A stretch of 64,000 bases of DNA, from assembly GCA_001051155.2 (NCBI GenBank), contig JYIP02000002.1, forward strand, positions 5,375,315 to 5,439,314. Direction: 5' to 3'. Position 1 is the stretch's first letter; the number at the start of each line of letters is the position of its first letter. The notes under the pieces were generated by a model. The model made no database searches. It was not told the DNA's origin and saw nothing but the letters and a program-made list of their open reading frames with translations. The stretch is from Chrysoporthe austroafricana. Lineage: Eukaryota; Ascomycota; Sordariomycetes; Diaporthales; Cryphonectriaceae. Of the stretch, positions 62,899-64,000 are shown one piece after another. The position numbers were made by a program, and so were the translations under genes.

Positions 62899-64000
62899 CT
62901 TCTTAACTTAATTTAAAGCTTATTTCAAATATTACGGCGCTTAATTTAAGACTACTTACGATAAGATTGATTTCGCGAGAAGCTGCTTTGAAAGAATAGC
63001 TTTTTAGTAATAAGAGCTAATTTTCCAAAATTACTTAAATAATAGCGAAAACTTTCGTTCTGAAAATATTAAATGCATTTTTCAGCGCTATATTAATTTC
63101 GAATTAGCCTTTACTAAAACTTTTGGAAACCCGAATAAGAAGCGTATCGTAATATAGCAATTGGAAGCATTTCGACAAATTGGCTTAGCTGCGGATTATA
63201 TAGCCAAGTTCAAATAAATTATCGCTTATTTCGATTACGAAAACGAACCCTTTATGGATGCCTATTATGCAAAACTTAAGGAAAAAGTTAAAGACGAGCT
63301 TTATAAAGAAAACCGACCCGAAAGATTTAGCGAATTTATTAATAAGGCAATTTATATCAATAACCGGCTTTACGAATAGCGCTAGCAATAATAGAAGAAC
63401 TATAATAGCGCCCCGAAATACTAATTTAATTTAAAGAAGCGCAAATTCTAATAGAAAACCCGGAATAATATAGCTTATTCAAACATAATATATATTGGAC
63501 TTATAGAATTAAATACTTTAATACGAGAATAACGTAAAGGAATTACCTGTTATAATTGCAATAGAAAAGGCTATATTGTATGCAATTGCTATTAGGAAAA
63601 GAAAAAACGAGATTGGAAATTAATCCCGGAAAAATAAGTTAGCGTTATCTAGCAATAGGAACCCAATTAGCGAAGCAATAATATTTTACCGGAACGAGCA
63701 GCGGACCCTGGTTACGGCAATATAAGCTAGATAGCCTGCTATTAAAATTATTGCTTATTGTACTTTTCGGTAAAAGAAGATTTAAGATAGTTTTTATGCA
63801 AATTTAAAGAATAAAAACAACTCGCTATAAGAAGAAAAGGCCTTATTTATAACGCGGCTATAAATAGCAGTAATTCTAATTATTCAAATAACCTTTTAAA
63901 CGTTAAGGAAGAAAACTTGGGAAGGTTTCCTATAAACTATTATTTCAAACGACAATAGGATATAATAATAGAAGAAGAATTCGGCACTTAATAAACGGAA
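62899..64000 (+). mobile_element. Gypsy gag fragment E (plus strand), runs off the window
   Basis: Matches the gag part of element A from about 41,925 on, in the same orientation, with stops. It contains the knuckle region near 63,550-63,590 (YNCNRKGYIVCNCY) and continues past the point where A carries the solo LTR. It lacks both insertions found in A, so it serves as the empty-site copy. The reverse-strand frames in it are shadows. Confidence 0.7.

Noticed and set aside
40000..64000. CRISPR-like or satellite array in the AT-rich third
   Set aside because: The repeated segments are LTRs and gag-pol copies of one Gypsy family; there is no regular repeat-spacer pattern, and the genome is eukaryotic.

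Overview
The window looks like nuclear DNA of a filamentous ascomycete (Pezizomycotina). Coding regions are split by short introns (about 40-120 bases) with GTRNGT-type donors, internal CTRAC/CTAAC branch sites and YAG acceptors. Many products belong to ascomycete families, and the right-hand third is AT-rich retrotransposon sequence whose stop codons and missense changes fit repeat-induced point mutation (RIP). The species cannot be named from this sequence.

Left arm (1-25,300). A broken copy of a large fungal two-membrane-segment protein fills 1-4,606. An intact five-exon zinc alcohol dehydrogenase follows (5,055-6,390). Next is a decayed stretch (6,540-9,200) holding a minus-strand relic, one or two small spliced Cys-rich or short genes, and a minus-strand gene broken by an exact 8-base tandem duplication. 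At 10,819-11,359 are two short TGTTACA...TGTAACA elements, each with its own perfect 5-base target duplication. A compact block of apparently intact genes follows: an NLR-N-like/ankyrin-type protein (11,727-13,208), an HD-domain 5'-nucleotidase-like protein (14,380-15,308), a Ser/Pro-rich protein (16,299-18,023) and an 871-residue Cys-rich zinc-knuckle protein (18,863-21,478). The end of an oligopeptide-transporter (OPT) relic lies at 21,793-22,600, followed by about 2.7 kb of degenerate sequence.

Metabolic block (25,340-39,798). A phenolic acid decarboxylase and a CYP52-type cytochrome P450 lie side by side on the minus strand. A second P450 is transcribed away from them, and further on are a Clr5-like putative DNA-binding protein (minus) and a secreted catalase-peroxidase (plus). 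The decarboxylase and the P450s could form a small detoxification or catabolic group for plant phenolics, and the secreted catalase-peroxidase would fit a life in contact with host or plant material; both ideas are inference from content and adjacency.

Repeat compartment (about 40,000-64,000). A RIP-damaged pogo/Fot-type transposase is cut by a Gypsy LTR element (A). A is in turn interrupted by a complete opposite-strand Gypsy element (B, 42,516-49,845, TSD TATAT) and by a solo LTR (50,296-50,736, TSD AAACT). Then come a partial element C lacking its reverse transcriptase, a complete element D (55,465-62,898) and a gag fragment E running off the window. E preserves the empty sites of both insertions in A, which confirms the nesting. 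The two complete reverse transcriptases carry YFNN where YxDD is expected, so they should be inactive.
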